Positions 43,253 through 51,093 of a stretch of DNA of 64,000 nucleotides are shown in pieces (position 1 is the stretch's first letter; every line of letters begins with the position of its first letter). Origin of the DNA: Sphaerimonospora cavernae (GTDB lineage Bacteria > Actinomycetota > Actinomycetes > Streptosporangiales > Streptosporangiaceae); NCBI RefSeq assembly GCF_042435035.1, contig NZ_JBHMQT010000058.1, positions 18,821-82,820 of the forward strand, written 5' to 3'. Both the position numbers and the translations under genes were made by a program. The notes under the pieces are model-generated. The model searched no databases and was not told where the DNA came from. It saw only the letters and a program-made list of their open reading frames with translations.

Positions 43253-43999
43253 CTATCGATCACCGTTGCGCCGGGCGGCCTCGACGACGATCCGAACGGC
43301 CTCGTCGGGATCGTCCGTGACCGAGAGCAGATCGACGTCGCGCGGGGAGATCTTGCCGGTCTCCGCCAGCGTGCCGCGGACCCAGTCCAGCAGGGGCCCC
43401 CAGAAGTCCGATCCCATCAAGATCACCGGGAATGAGGTGACCTTGTGCGTCTGCACGAGGGTCAGCGACTCGAACAGCTCGTCGAGCGTGCCGAACCCTC
43501 CGGGCAGCGCGATGAATCCGCAGGCGTACTTGGTGAACATCGTCTTGCGCACGAAGAAGTAGCGGAACTCGACGCCGAGATTGATGTAGTCGTTGAGGCG
43601 CTGCTCGTGGGGCAGTTCGATACCCAGTCCCACGGAGATGCCGCCGGCCTCCATCGCGCCCTTGTTGGCCGCCTCCATGAGGCCGGGACCGCCTCCCGTG
43701 ATCACCGCGAAGCCCGCCTCGGCCAGCGCCGAGCCGAGCCGTACGCCGAGCTCGTAGTCGGGGCTGTCCGGCGGGACGCGGGCGGAGCCGAAGACCGTCA
43801 CCGCCGTGGGCAGTTCGGCGAGGACGCTGAATCCCTCGACGAACTCCGACTGGATGCGCAGAACCCGCCAGGGGTCCTCGTGCAGCCATCCGGTCGGGCC
43901 CTTGCGATCGAGCAGGCGCTGGTCATACGTGGATTTCGGAACGAGGTCGCCGCGGACCAGTGACGGTCCCTGGCGGCGTTCGGGCATCTGGGAATTCAT
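43253..43999 (-). CDS. LOG family protein, long form (Rv1205-like)
   Basis: The 248-residue protein begins with a charged segment of about 60 residues, then VTVFGSARVPPDSPDYELG, VITGGGPGLMEAANKGA, VRKTMFTKYACGFIALPGGFGTLDELFE (LOG motif, split near residue 160), and a C-terminal helix. It is the better match to the Rv1205 type. The catalytic Arg and Glu of the motif are present. It is cotranscribed with the short LOG gene. Confidence 0.9.
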   Translation of the reverse strand: MNSQMPERRQGPSLVRGDLVPKSTYDQRLLDRKGPTGWLHEDPWRVLRIQSEFVEGFSVLAELPTAVTVFGSARVPPDSPDYELGVRLGSALAEAGFAVITGGGPGLMEAANKGAMEAGGISVGLGIELPHEQRLNDYINLGVEFRYFFVRKTMFTKYACGFIALPGGFGTLDELFESLTLVQTHKVTSFPVILMGSDFWGPLLDWVRGTLAETGKISPRDVDLLSVTDDPDEAVRIVVEAARRNGDR

Positions 44000-44098
44000 G
44001 CCTGTCCACGCTAGCCCACGGAGGTGAACAATCTTGAAACCGTACGGAACCGGGATCGGAGGTGGCGCCGTCTAAGAGGCGAGGGTGCTGCTCGGGAT

Positions 44099-44146
44099 CG
44101 AAGGTGGCTTTCCCCGTCTAATGGCCGACGAGGAAAGTCACCTTCG
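44099..44146 (-). terminator. hairpin after dapE
   Basis: CGAAGGTGGCTTTCC (44099-44113) and GGAAAGTCACCTTCG (44132-44146) form a 15-bp stem with one mismatch. It begins 25 bases after the dapE stop, before the LOG genes on the same strand. Confidence 0.6.
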
Positions 44147-44170
44147 TCTTTCTGCCGGTTCCCACCGGAC

Positions 44171-45226
44171 TCACACGGTCAGCCAGTCGACCATGCGGCG
44201 CTCACACTCCGCGATCTTCGCCAGGCTGACGTGTTCGCCGCTCGTGTGCGCGACGTTGGGGTCGCCCGGCCCGCAGTTGACCGCCGGCATGCCGAGAGCG
44301 GAGAACCTGGCGACGTCGGTCCAGCCCAGCTTGGCGCACGGCTCGCCGCCGATCGCCGCCGCGAAGGCCGCGGCCACCGGGTGGGTCAGCCCAGGGCGGG
44401 CGCCGGGGGCGCCGTCGGTGAGCCGGACCTCGAACCCGTCGAACACCTCGCGGACGTGATCGAAGGCCTCATCAAGGGTGCGATCCGGGGCGAAACGGTA
44501 GTTGACCGTCACCACGCACTCGTCCGGGATGACGTTGCCCGCGACCCCGCCGCGTACGGCGACGGCGTTGAGCCCTTCGTGATATTCCAGGCCGTCGACG
44601 ACGGGCCTGCGGGCCTCGTAGCGATCCAGCGCGTCGATGATCGGCTTGATCGCGTGGATGGCGTTCAGGCCCTCCCACGACCGTGCGCTGTGCGCGCGTA
44701 CGCCGTGAGCCACGACCTCGACCCGCAGCGTGCCCTGGCAGCCGCCCTCGATCAGCCCGTTGGTCGGCTCCATCACGATCGCGAAGTCGCCGGCCAGCCA
44801 GTCCGGGTGCTCGCGGGTCAGCCGCAGCAGGCCGCTGCGCTCCGCCTCGACCTCCTCGCAGTCGTAGAAGACGAAGGTCAGATCCCGGTTCGGGTTCTCC
44901 AGCAGGCAGAGCTTGAGTTGTACGGCCATGCCGCTCTTCATGTCGGAGGTGCCGCAGCCGTGGAGAACGCCGTCGGCCACCCGGCTCGGCAGGTTGCCGG
45001 CCACCGGCACCGTGTCGAGGTGCCCGGCGATCACGACCCGCTCGGCGCGCCCGAGCTCGGTGCGGGCCACGATGTTCTGGCCGTCGCGCCGTACGGTCAG
45101 GTGGCCCAGCGGGAGCAGGGCCTCCTCGATCGCGTCGGCGAGCTCCTTCTCCGCCCCGCTCACGGACTCGATGTCCACCAGCTGCGCCGTCAGCGCTCCC
45201 ACATCCTGTGCAAGGTCAAGCCGCAT
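44171..45226 (-). CDS. dapE: succinyl-diaminopimelate desuccinylase
   Basis: A 351-residue M20-type enzyme. Metal ligands appear in GHLDTVP (His near 70), GTSDMKSG (Asp near 94) and DCEEVEAE (Glu near 122-124). AHSARSWEGLNAIH is in the lid domain, and the last His is in NVAHTSGEHVS. It releases succinate from N-succinyl-LL-diaminopimelate, a step to lysine and peptidoglycan. It matches actinobacterial DapE (Rv1202) in length. DapC is encoded 1.5 kb upstream. Confidence 0.94.
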   Translation of the reverse strand: MRLDLAQDVGALTAQLVDIESVSGAEKELADAIEEALLPLGHLTVRRDGQNIVARTELGRAERVVIAGHLDTVPVAGNLPSRVADGVLHGCGTSDMKSGMAVQLKLCLLENPNRDLTFVFYDCEEVEAERSGLLRLTREHPDWLAGDFAIVMEPTNGLIEGGCQGTLRVEVVAHGVRAHSARSWEGLNAIHAIKPIIDALDRYEARRPVVDGLEYHEGLNAVAVRGGVAGNVIPDECVVTVNYRFAPDRTLDEAFDHVREVFDGFEVRLTDGAPGARPGLTHPVAAAFAAAIGGEPCAKLGWTDVARFSALGMPAVNCGPGDPNVAHTSGEHVSLAKIAECERRMVDWLTV

Positions 45227-45250
45227 GCCTCCTGACCTTAGTCGTGCCGG

Positions 45251-46063
45251 TCAGGCGATCTGCACGGCCCCGACGGCCTTGCCACCGCCCTTGGCGTCCT
45301 TCAGCCAGCCGTCGTGGCCGGCGGCCGCCGTCCAGGCGACCCCGTCATAGCGCACCTGCCGCAGGCCGTACTTCTGCGCGTGCGCCACGTACCACGCGGC
45401 GATCAACCAGCCGCGTTTGGGCGAGGAGTCGTCGCCGAGCGCCCGCAGGAGCTGCTTGCGCGCCGCCGCCGGTCGGGCCTTGACCGAGTCGGCCGGCGGC
45501 GGGTACCAGCAGTGCACCGCCCTGGGGACGCGGCCGGTGAACGCCGCGGCGAGGATCCTGGCGGCCGGCTCGTGCTGGGCGTAGGCGGAGCCGTCGGCCG
45601 AGCGCTGTACGGCCTGGGCCGCGTCGTGCAGCGGCAGGGTCCGGTAGCGACTCACCTTCTCCAAGGCGGCGAAGAACTTCCTGGTCGCGTAGACGGGATC
45701 CTGGAGCTCGTCGGATGTGCCCCAGCCCTGGGACGGCCGCTGCTGGAACACGCCGACCGAGTCGCGATCGCCGTACGGCAGGTTCGCCAGCTTCGACTCC
45801 TGGATGGCGGTCACGTAGGCGATCTGCAGCGCCCGCTCCGGCAGCCTCCGCCGCGCCGCGACGGCCGCGATCGTGGCGGCGATCTGCGTCTGCTCGATGT
45901 CGAGATCGAGCGTTCCATCGGGGGTGTCGATGATGCAGTGTTCGCCGAGCGCGAACGGCCGGGCCTTCTTCAACAGGTGATAGACGCCGAAGTAGATGCC
46001 GCCCGCCAGCAGGGCGACGATGACCACGATGGTCATAGCGGTTCGAGATGGACGCCTACTCAC
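45251..46063 (-). CDS. membrane-anchored lysozyme-like protein
   Basis: The 270-residue protein starts at GTG. One membrane helix (about residues 9-31) leads into an outer domain with ALQIAYVTAIQESKLANLPYGDRDSVGVFQQRPSQGWGT, split near residues 78-117: a Glu (QESKL) followed by a GVFQQRPS motif typical of soluble transglycosylase-like folds. A catalytic role on peptidoglycan is plausible but not proven. Tryptophan-rich WYVAHAQKYGLRQVRYDGVAW ends the protein. It is likely to act on the outer face. Confidence 0.72.
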   Translation of the reverse strand: MSRRPSRTAMTIVVIVALLAGGIYFGVYHLLKKARPFALGEHCIIDTPDGTLDLDIEQTQIAATIAAVAARRRLPERALQIAYVTAIQESKLANLPYGDRDSVGVFQQRPSQGWGTSDELQDPVYATRKFFAALEKVSRYRTLPLHDAAQAVQRSADGSAYAQHEPAARILAAAFTGRVPRAVHCWYPPPADSVKARPAAARKQLLRALGDDSSPKRGWLIAAWYVAHAQKYGLRQVRYDGVAWTAAAGHDGWLKDAKGGGKAVGAVQIA

Positions 46064-46084
46064 GTACAGAACCTACCCACGACA

Positions 46085-46735
46085 TCAGGGAAGGCCCGCC
46101 ACGGAGATCGACCCGGGGGGCAGCGGATGGGCGTGGGACGAGACCCACCGACCTCCCTGGAAGCGCTGGAAGGACAGATGGCGGCCGTCGGCGGCCCGGT
46201 AGTCGGCGAAGTCGAGCAGGCCGCGGTCGGGAAAGCCCGTCGTCCCCTCGGAGCGGAAGGACGCCGTGCCTCGGTCGAAGGGATAGAACTCGACGCCTTC
46301 CAAGATCAGCATGTGCTTGGCCGGGACCATGCCCTGGGTGGGAACCTCGGTCCACAGCATGACCTCCAGGTGACCGGGGACGCCCTCCGCCGGGCCCGGC
46401 CGTTCCTTCACCGACAGCCACTGGGCGCGCCGGGTGCCGTCGTCCAGCAGGTATTCGGTCCACTGGTCGCCCTGCAGGCCCAGGTGCAGCGCGCCGAGGA
46501 CCCGCAGCCGCGCGGCCTGGACGTAGACCGTGTCGCCGACCCTGATCGTCCTGGGATCGAAGTAGTCGGGTTCGTTGGCGGAACCCCCGCCGTCTCCCCG
46601 CTCGGTATCGTCCGGCGACGGCGGCACCGGGATCGGAGCCGGTGCGCGGTTCTTCTGCCGCGAACTCGCGACAAAAGCACCCAAAACCACAACAATTGTG
46701 GCAAAACTCAACACAAGCACGACCGCTGTCGCCAT
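46085..46735 (-). CDS. DUF4178 membrane-anchored protein
   Basis: A 216-residue protein with an N-terminal membrane helix (about 2-24), a Pro/Asp-rich linker and a beta-rich domain (residues 60-210): IRVGDTVYVQAARLRVLGAL, QWTEYLLDDGTRRAQWLSV, LLDFADYRAADGRHLSFQRF. This is the DUF4178 pattern. The gene lies 22 bases from the dapC end and is divergent from none. Function unknown, probably cell-surface. Confidence 0.75.
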   Translation of the reverse strand: MATAVVLVLSFATIVVVLGAFVASSRQKNRAPAPIPVPPSPDDTERGDGGGSANEPDYFDPRTIRVGDTVYVQAARLRVLGALHLGLQGDQWTEYLLDDGTRRAQWLSVKERPGPAEGVPGHLEVMLWTEVPTQGMVPAKHMLILEGVEFYPFDRGTASFRSEGTTGFPDRGLLDFADYRAADGRHLSFQRFQGGRWVSSHAHPLPPGSISVAGLP

Positions 46736-46757
46736 GCCGGGCGATCCTACTGGAGGC

Positions 46758-47837
46758 TTACTGAAGCCGCATTACGGCGGCGTCGACCCGCTCGTCCGTG
46801 GCGGTGATCGCGACACGGATGTGGGAGCGGCCGGCGTCCCCGTAGAAGTCGCCCGGCGCCACGAGAATCCCCTTCTCGGCGAGCGCGCGTACCTGGTCCC
46901 AGCAGTTCGTGCCGTTGGTGGCCCACAGATAGAGGCCCGCCGTCGAGTGCTCGATCCGCCAGCCCGCCCGCTCGAGTGCCGGCCGCAGCACGGCCCGGCG
47001 CCAGGCGTACCGCTCCCGCTGCTCCTGCGCGTGCCGGTCGTCGTCGAGCGCGACGGCCATCGCGGCCTGGACCGGTGCGGGCATAATCATGCCCGCGTGC
47101 TTGCGCACCTCGAGCAGGCGCTTGACGAGCGAGGAATCCCCCGCGACGAACCCGGCGCGATATCCGGCGAGGTTCGACCGCTTCGACAGCGAGTGGACCG
47201 CCAGCAGGCCCTCCTGTGATCCGCCGCACACGTCGGGATGGAGGATCGAGATGGGCTGCTCCTCCCAGCCCAGCTCGATGTAGCACTCGTCGGAGGCCAC
47301 GACCGCACCGCGCTCGCGCGCCCACGCCACGACCTTGCGCAGATGCTCGGCCGGCAGCACCTTGCCCGTCGGATTGGACGGGGAGTTCACCCACACGAGC
47401 GGCACCCGCTCGGGCCCCAGCGCCAGCAGCCCGTCCGCGGCGTACGGCTCGGCCCCCGCGATCCTGGCCCCGACGTCATAGGTGGGATAGGCCAGCTCGG
47501 GGAGCACGACGCGCTCGCCGGGGCCCACGCCGAGGAGTGTCGGCAGCCAAGCCACCAGCTCCTTGGAACCGATGATCGGGAGGATGTCCGCCGGATCGAC
47601 GGTCACCCCGTGGCGGCGCCGCAGCCATCCCGCGGCCGCCTCACGCAGCCGCGGGGTTCCGTACGTCAGGGGATAACCGGGGCTGTCGGCGGCCTCGGCC
47701 AGTGCCGTACGGACGACGGGGGGCACCGGGTCGACCGGGGTGCCGACCGACAGGTCGACGATCCCGTCGGAATGCGCCCGCGCCAGGTCCTGGTACGGCA
47801 GCAGCCGATCCCACGGGAAGTCCGGCAACGCGATCAA
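46758..47837 (-). CDS. dapC: N-succinyldiaminopimelate aminotransferase
   Basis: The protein is a class I aminotransferase of about 359 residues. The start is TTG 47837, as GAGGGGATTTTC precedes it; the longer frame lacks support. Conserved features are NSPSNPTGKVLPAEHLRK, ASDECYIELGW, and the PLP-lysine site VHSLSKRSNLAGYRAGF (Lys near residue 218). It transfers the amino group onto the succinylated diaminopimelate precursor. It follows the ferredoxin gene on the same strand, as in Rv1177-Rv1178. Confidence 0.92.
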   Translation of the reverse strand: MIALPDFPWDRLLPYQDLARAHSDGIVDLSVGTPVDPVPPVVRTALAEAADSPGYPLTYGTPRLREAAAGWLRRRHGVTVDPADILPIIGSKELVAWLPTLLGVGPGERVVLPELAYPTYDVGARIAGAEPYAADGLLALGPERVPLVWVNSPSNPTGKVLPAEHLRKVVAWARERGAVVASDECYIELGWEEQPISILHPDVCGGSQEGLLAVHSLSKRSNLAGYRAGFVAGDSSLVKRLLEVRKHAGMIMPAPVQAAMAVALDDDRHAQEQRERYAWRRAVLRPALERAGWRIEHSTAGLYLWATNGTNCWDQVRALAEKGILVAPGDFYGDAGRSHIRVAITATDERVDAAVMRLQ

Positions 47838-47942
47838 GAAAATCCCCTCGTCAGTGCGGTGCTTGGATGCGGTACGCGAGTGCGGCGGCACGCGCGTACC
47901 ACGGCCGGGCCGGAGGACGCCTCCCCCGGCCCCGGTCGTCCG

Positions 47943-48269
47943 TCAGTGCCCCTCGGCCTGCGGCGGGAGGGCGGCCACGACGGGGTGGTCCTTGTGGATC
48001 TTGCCGACCTTCGAGGCGCCACCCGGGGACCCGAGCTCCTCGAAGAACTCGACATTGGCCTTGTAGAAGTCCTTCCACTGGTCGGGAAGGTCGTCCTCGT
48101 AGAAAATCGCCTCGACCGGGCAGACCGGCTCGCAGGCCCCGCAGTCCACGCACTCGTCGGGGTGGATGTAGAGCATGCGCTCGCCCTCGTAGATGCAGTC
48201 GACGGGGCATTCCTCAACACACGCCTTGTCCAGGACATCCACGCAAGGCTGCGCGATGACGTAGGTCAC
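47943..48269 (-). CDS. fdxA: 7Fe ferredoxin FdxA
   Basis: The 108-residue protein starts at GTG after GGAGCCCGAG. Cys motifs are CVDVLDKACVEECPVDC at the start (the 3Fe/4Fe type) and CVDCGACEPVCP (4Fe-4S). Such ferredoxins carry electrons to P450s and other enzymes. The C-terminal extension (KDFYKANVEFFEELG...) matches actinobacterial FdxA/FdxC. It sits just upstream of dapC. Confidence 0.95.
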   Translation of the reverse strand: MTYVIAQPCVDVLDKACVEECPVDCIYEGERMLYIHPDECVDCGACEPVCPVEAIFYEDDLPDQWKDFYKANVEFFEELGSPGGASKVGKIHKDHPVVAALPPQAEGH

Positions 48270-48366
48270 CTCGGGCTCCTTCTGGGTTCACACTGCTCGA
48301 CCGCGGTTGCTATTACCTAGTATTGCGTTGCCCGACTGTCGCCGGAAACAGGAGGGGGTGGTTGCC

Positions 48367-48588
48367 GTGGAGCCTCGCCTCGTAGCTCGGCTCGTGGTCA
48401 CCGTCAACCCGGATGACGTGGGACGACGGGTGACGTTGCGGCGCAGGGTGCCGGGCGGCTTCCGCGACGCCGTCGGCGTGTTGGAATCCTGGCACGACGG
48501 CGTGCTCGCCGTACGGAAGCGGGACGGCACGCTGGTCGAGATCGCCGAGGAGACACTGGTGGCGGGCAAGGTCGTGCCGTCCCGGTGA
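48367..48588 (+). CDS. stand-alone SH3-like domain resembling the N-terminus of Rv0428c-type acetyltransferases
   Basis: A protein of 73 residues (76 if GTG 48358 is used) with AGGAGG upstream. It is a small beta barrel: RLVVTVNPDDVGRRVTLRRR, GFRDAVGVLESWHDGVLAVRKRDGTLVEIAEETLVAGKVV (split near residue 35). This matches the SH3-like domain that usually precedes a GNAT domain in actinobacterial acetyltransferases. Here the frame stops at PSR, and no GNAT sequence follows before the next gene at 48761. It may be a decayed gene or a real single-domain protein. It is divergent from fdxA. Confidence 0.65.
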   Translation: MEPRLVARLVVTVNPDDVGRRVTLRRRVPGGFRDAVGVLESWHDGVLAVRKRDGTLVEIAEETLVAGKVVPSR

Positions 48589-48760
48589 GCCGGTGCCGAG
48601 ATGGCGCCCCGCGCGGGTCTCTTGGGAGATCCACCAGTCAGCCCCTCTCGGCGCCTCGGCGGAACCCCGGCTGAATGGGCCGGTAATCCCCGGGCAAACG
48701 GCGGCACCGGCCGCCGCGTGCCTACTCGCCCGGTGGCCCTGATTCACGGATATTCGGGGC

Positions 48761-49861
48761 GTGACCATTCGTGCCCGTGCTGTGACGGCGATCCTCGCCT
48801 TTGTGACCGTCTCCGTGACCGCCTCGGTGACGACCTCGTGCTCGACGCCGCAGCCGACAGACAAGAAGCTTCCGCCGGTGAACCCCCGGGCCTCGAGCCT
48901 GAGCGAGGGGTTCGGCACGATGGACCGGCTGGTCGACGCGGCCAAGAAGGAGGGAACGCTCACCGTCGTCGGACTGGCCCGCAACTGGGTCGGCTACGGG
49001 GAGATCATCTCCCGATTCTCGGACAAGTACGGCATCAAGGTCGTCAGCTCCACGCCGGACGCGAGCAGCAGGCAGCAGATCGACGCGGCCACCCGGCTGA
49101 GCGGCACCAAGGACGCGCCCGACGTGTTCGATCTCAGCCTCGGTGTCGCCGTCGCCAACGCGAAGAAATTCGCGCCGTACCAGATCGGCCACTGGACGGA
49201 CATCCCGGACACCTTGAAGGACCCCAAGGGCCTCTGGTACGCGGCGTACGGCGGTTACATGTCGATCGGCTACGACCCGCGCAAGCTTCCCGCGCCGACG
49301 TCCTACGCCGCACTGCTCCGGCCGGGCGCCCAGGTCGCGCTGCCCGGCGACCCGCGGCGGATGGCGTCGGCGTTCAGCGGCGTGATGGCCGCATCGCTTC
49401 AGGGCGGGCAGCCGGACGCGGCGCGTGGGGTCGACTTCTTCTCCCGGCTCAAGAAGGGCGGGATGCTCAGCCGCCCCGACCGCGCCACGGCCGTGCTCGA
49501 CTGGGACTTCATGAACTCGGCGGCCGCCGCCAGAGACCAGAAGTCCTGGCACGTGACCATCCCGCGGGGCGAGGTGCTCGCGTCCTACTACCTCCAGGCC
49601 ATCAACGCCGAGGCGCCGCACCCGGCCGCCGCCCGACTGTGGGAGGAGTTCCTGCTCTCCGACGAGGGCCAGAACCTCTTCCTGAGGGCGTACGCCCGGC
49701 CGGCCCGGATGGAGGCGATGGAGATGCGCGGGACCGTGGACCGGGACGCGGCGGCCAAGCTCCCCGCGGCCTCCGGCACTCCGGTGGTGCTCACCATCCC
49801 GCAGCAGGACCAGGCCAAGGCCTACCTCAAAGCCCACTGGTCCCAAATCACCGGCACGTGA
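48761..49861 (+). CDS. ABC transporter substrate-binding lipoprotein (iron/polyamine type)
   Basis: The 366-residue product has a lipoprotein signal peptide ending TSCST (lipobox Cys near residue 27). The mature protein has the periplasmic-binding type 2 fold: AAKKEGTLTVVGLARNW, FSDKYGIKVVSSTPDASSR, and PDVFDLSLG. Relatives bind ferric ion, polyamines or phosphonates. No permease or ATPase gene is adjacent, so it is an orphan. Surface-anchored by lipid. Confidence 0.85.
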   Translation: MTIRARAVTAILAFVTVSVTASVTTSCSTPQPTDKKLPPVNPRASSLSEGFGTMDRLVDAAKKEGTLTVVGLARNWVGYGEIISRFSDKYGIKVVSSTPDASSRQQIDAATRLSGTKDAPDVFDLSLGVAVANAKKFAPYQIGHWTDIPDTLKDPKGLWYAAYGGYMSIGYDPRKLPAPTSYAALLRPGAQVALPGDPRRMASAFSGVMAASLQGGQPDAARGVDFFSRLKKGGMLSRPDRATAVLDWDFMNSAAAARDQKSWHVTIPRGEVLASYYLQAINAEAPHPAAARLWEEFLLSDEGQNLFLRAYARPARMEAMEMRGTVDRDAAAKLPAASGTPVVLTIPQQDQAKAYLKAHWSQITGT

Positions 49862-49891
49862 CCGTAAAATTGCGTCGCTATCACAGCAACC

Positions 49892-50737
49892 GTGGAATGC
49901 GAGCCGACCTTGAGTTATGAAACCCCGAGTCGCATGGGGTGGGACACCTCAGGCGGCACCAGGTGGGACACCTCGACCCGCACCACGTGGCAGACCCGCG
50001 CCCACGACGGGTCCTTCTTCGGTTACGTCTCCGCACAGGGAGCGCCGATCGTCGATCTGCTCGACCCCCGGCCGGGTGAGCGCGTGCTCGACCTCGGCTG
50101 CGGCACCGGAGTGCTGGCCGCCGAGATCGCCGCACACGGCGCGCACGTGCTGGGCATCGACGGCTCGCACACCATGATCGAGACCGCGATAGCGCAGCAC
50201 CCCGGAATCGACTTCGCAGTCGGCGACGCCCGCGACTTCACCGTGGCCCAGCCGTACGACGCGGTCTTCTCGAACGCGGCGCTGCACTGGATGAGCCGCG
50301 ACCCGGACGCGGTGATCGCGTGCGTCCGCCTGGCGCTGCGGCCCGGTGGCCGGTTCGTGGCCGAGCTCGGCGGCGCGGGCAACTGTGCCACGCTGACCTC
50401 GGCGATGCTCACCGCGTGGCGGGAGCACGGCCTGCATGAGCCCGAGTTGCCGTGGTACTTCCCCAGTCCGGCCGAATACGCCACGCGCCTGGAAAAGGGG
50501 GGGTTCGCGGTCAAGGTCGTGGAGTGCTTCGACTGCCCGACACCGCTGGACGGATGTCCGAACGGCGCGGCCGACTGGGTGCGGATGTTCGCCGGATCGC
50601 TGCTCGAAAAAGTGCCCGCGGCGACCGTGGAGCCGCTGCTCCGGCGGGTCAACGAACTCGCCGCCCCCGCGTTGCGGCACGAGTCGGGCTGGCTGGCCGA
50701 CTACGTCCGCCTGCGTTTCGCCGCCATACGGCACTGA
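49892..50737 (+). CDS. SAM-dependent class I methyltransferase
   Basis: The 281-residue protein has motif I VLDLGCGTGVLAAEIAAHGAHV near residue 66, FDAVFSNAALHW-like (YDAVFSNAALHWM) near 124, and a trans-aconitate methyltransferase-type C-terminus. The GTG start is uncertain; TTG 49910 is possible. A short direct repeat (GTGGGACACCTC twice) lies near the N-terminus. The substrate is unknown. It is followed at once by a helicase remnant. Confidence 0.82.
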   Translation: MECEPTLSYETPSRMGWDTSGGTRWDTSTRTTWQTRAHDGSFFGYVSAQGAPIVDLLDPRPGERVLDLGCGTGVLAAEIAAHGAHVLGIDGSHTMIETAIAQHPGIDFAVGDARDFTVAQPYDAVFSNAALHWMSRDPDAVIACVRLALRPGGRFVAELGGAGNCATLTSAMLTAWREHGLHEPELPWYFPSPAEYATRLEKGGFAVKVVECFDCPTPLDGCPNGAADWVRMFAGSLLEKVPAATVEPLLRRVNELAAPALRHESGWLADYVRLRFAAIRH

Positions 50738-51042
50738 CCGCCGCCCGCACCGCGGACCTCGTCGAAACAGCCCGTACGGCGCTGCCCGCCGCGGGCATCA
50801 CGGTCAAAGTGGCCATGCCGCATGGCATGAAAGGACTGGAACTCCGGCGGGTGGCCGTGATAGGCGTGACAGACGGAATCGTGCCGGCGCCCGACGCGCC
50901 GGCCCCGGCCACGGAGGATCCCACGGCTCGGGCGCACGATCCGCAGAGAGAACGGGGGCTGCTCTACGTGGCGTGCACACGGGCAGGCGAGCTTCTTTAC
51001 GTGTCCTATTGCGGACGCGCCAGTCCCTTCCTGCCCGCATGA
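50738..51042 (+). pseudogene. remnant of a UvrD/PcrA-like helicase, C-terminal end only
   Basis: Read in the frame that begins near LVETARTALPAAGITVKVAM, this stretch encodes MKGLELRRVAVIGVTDGIVP, then ERGLLYVACTRAGELLYVSY, the last two motifs (V and VI) of UvrD-type helicases. The ATPase and the rest are missing. The frame joins onto that of the preceding region, with no ribosome site, so it is a fossil. It sits immediately upstream of a sigma-like HTH protein gene. Confidence 0.72.
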
Positions 51043-51093
51043 TCGATTGATCCCCTAGTCTGAACGCGGTTACCTTCCCCCTGTTGGAAATGC

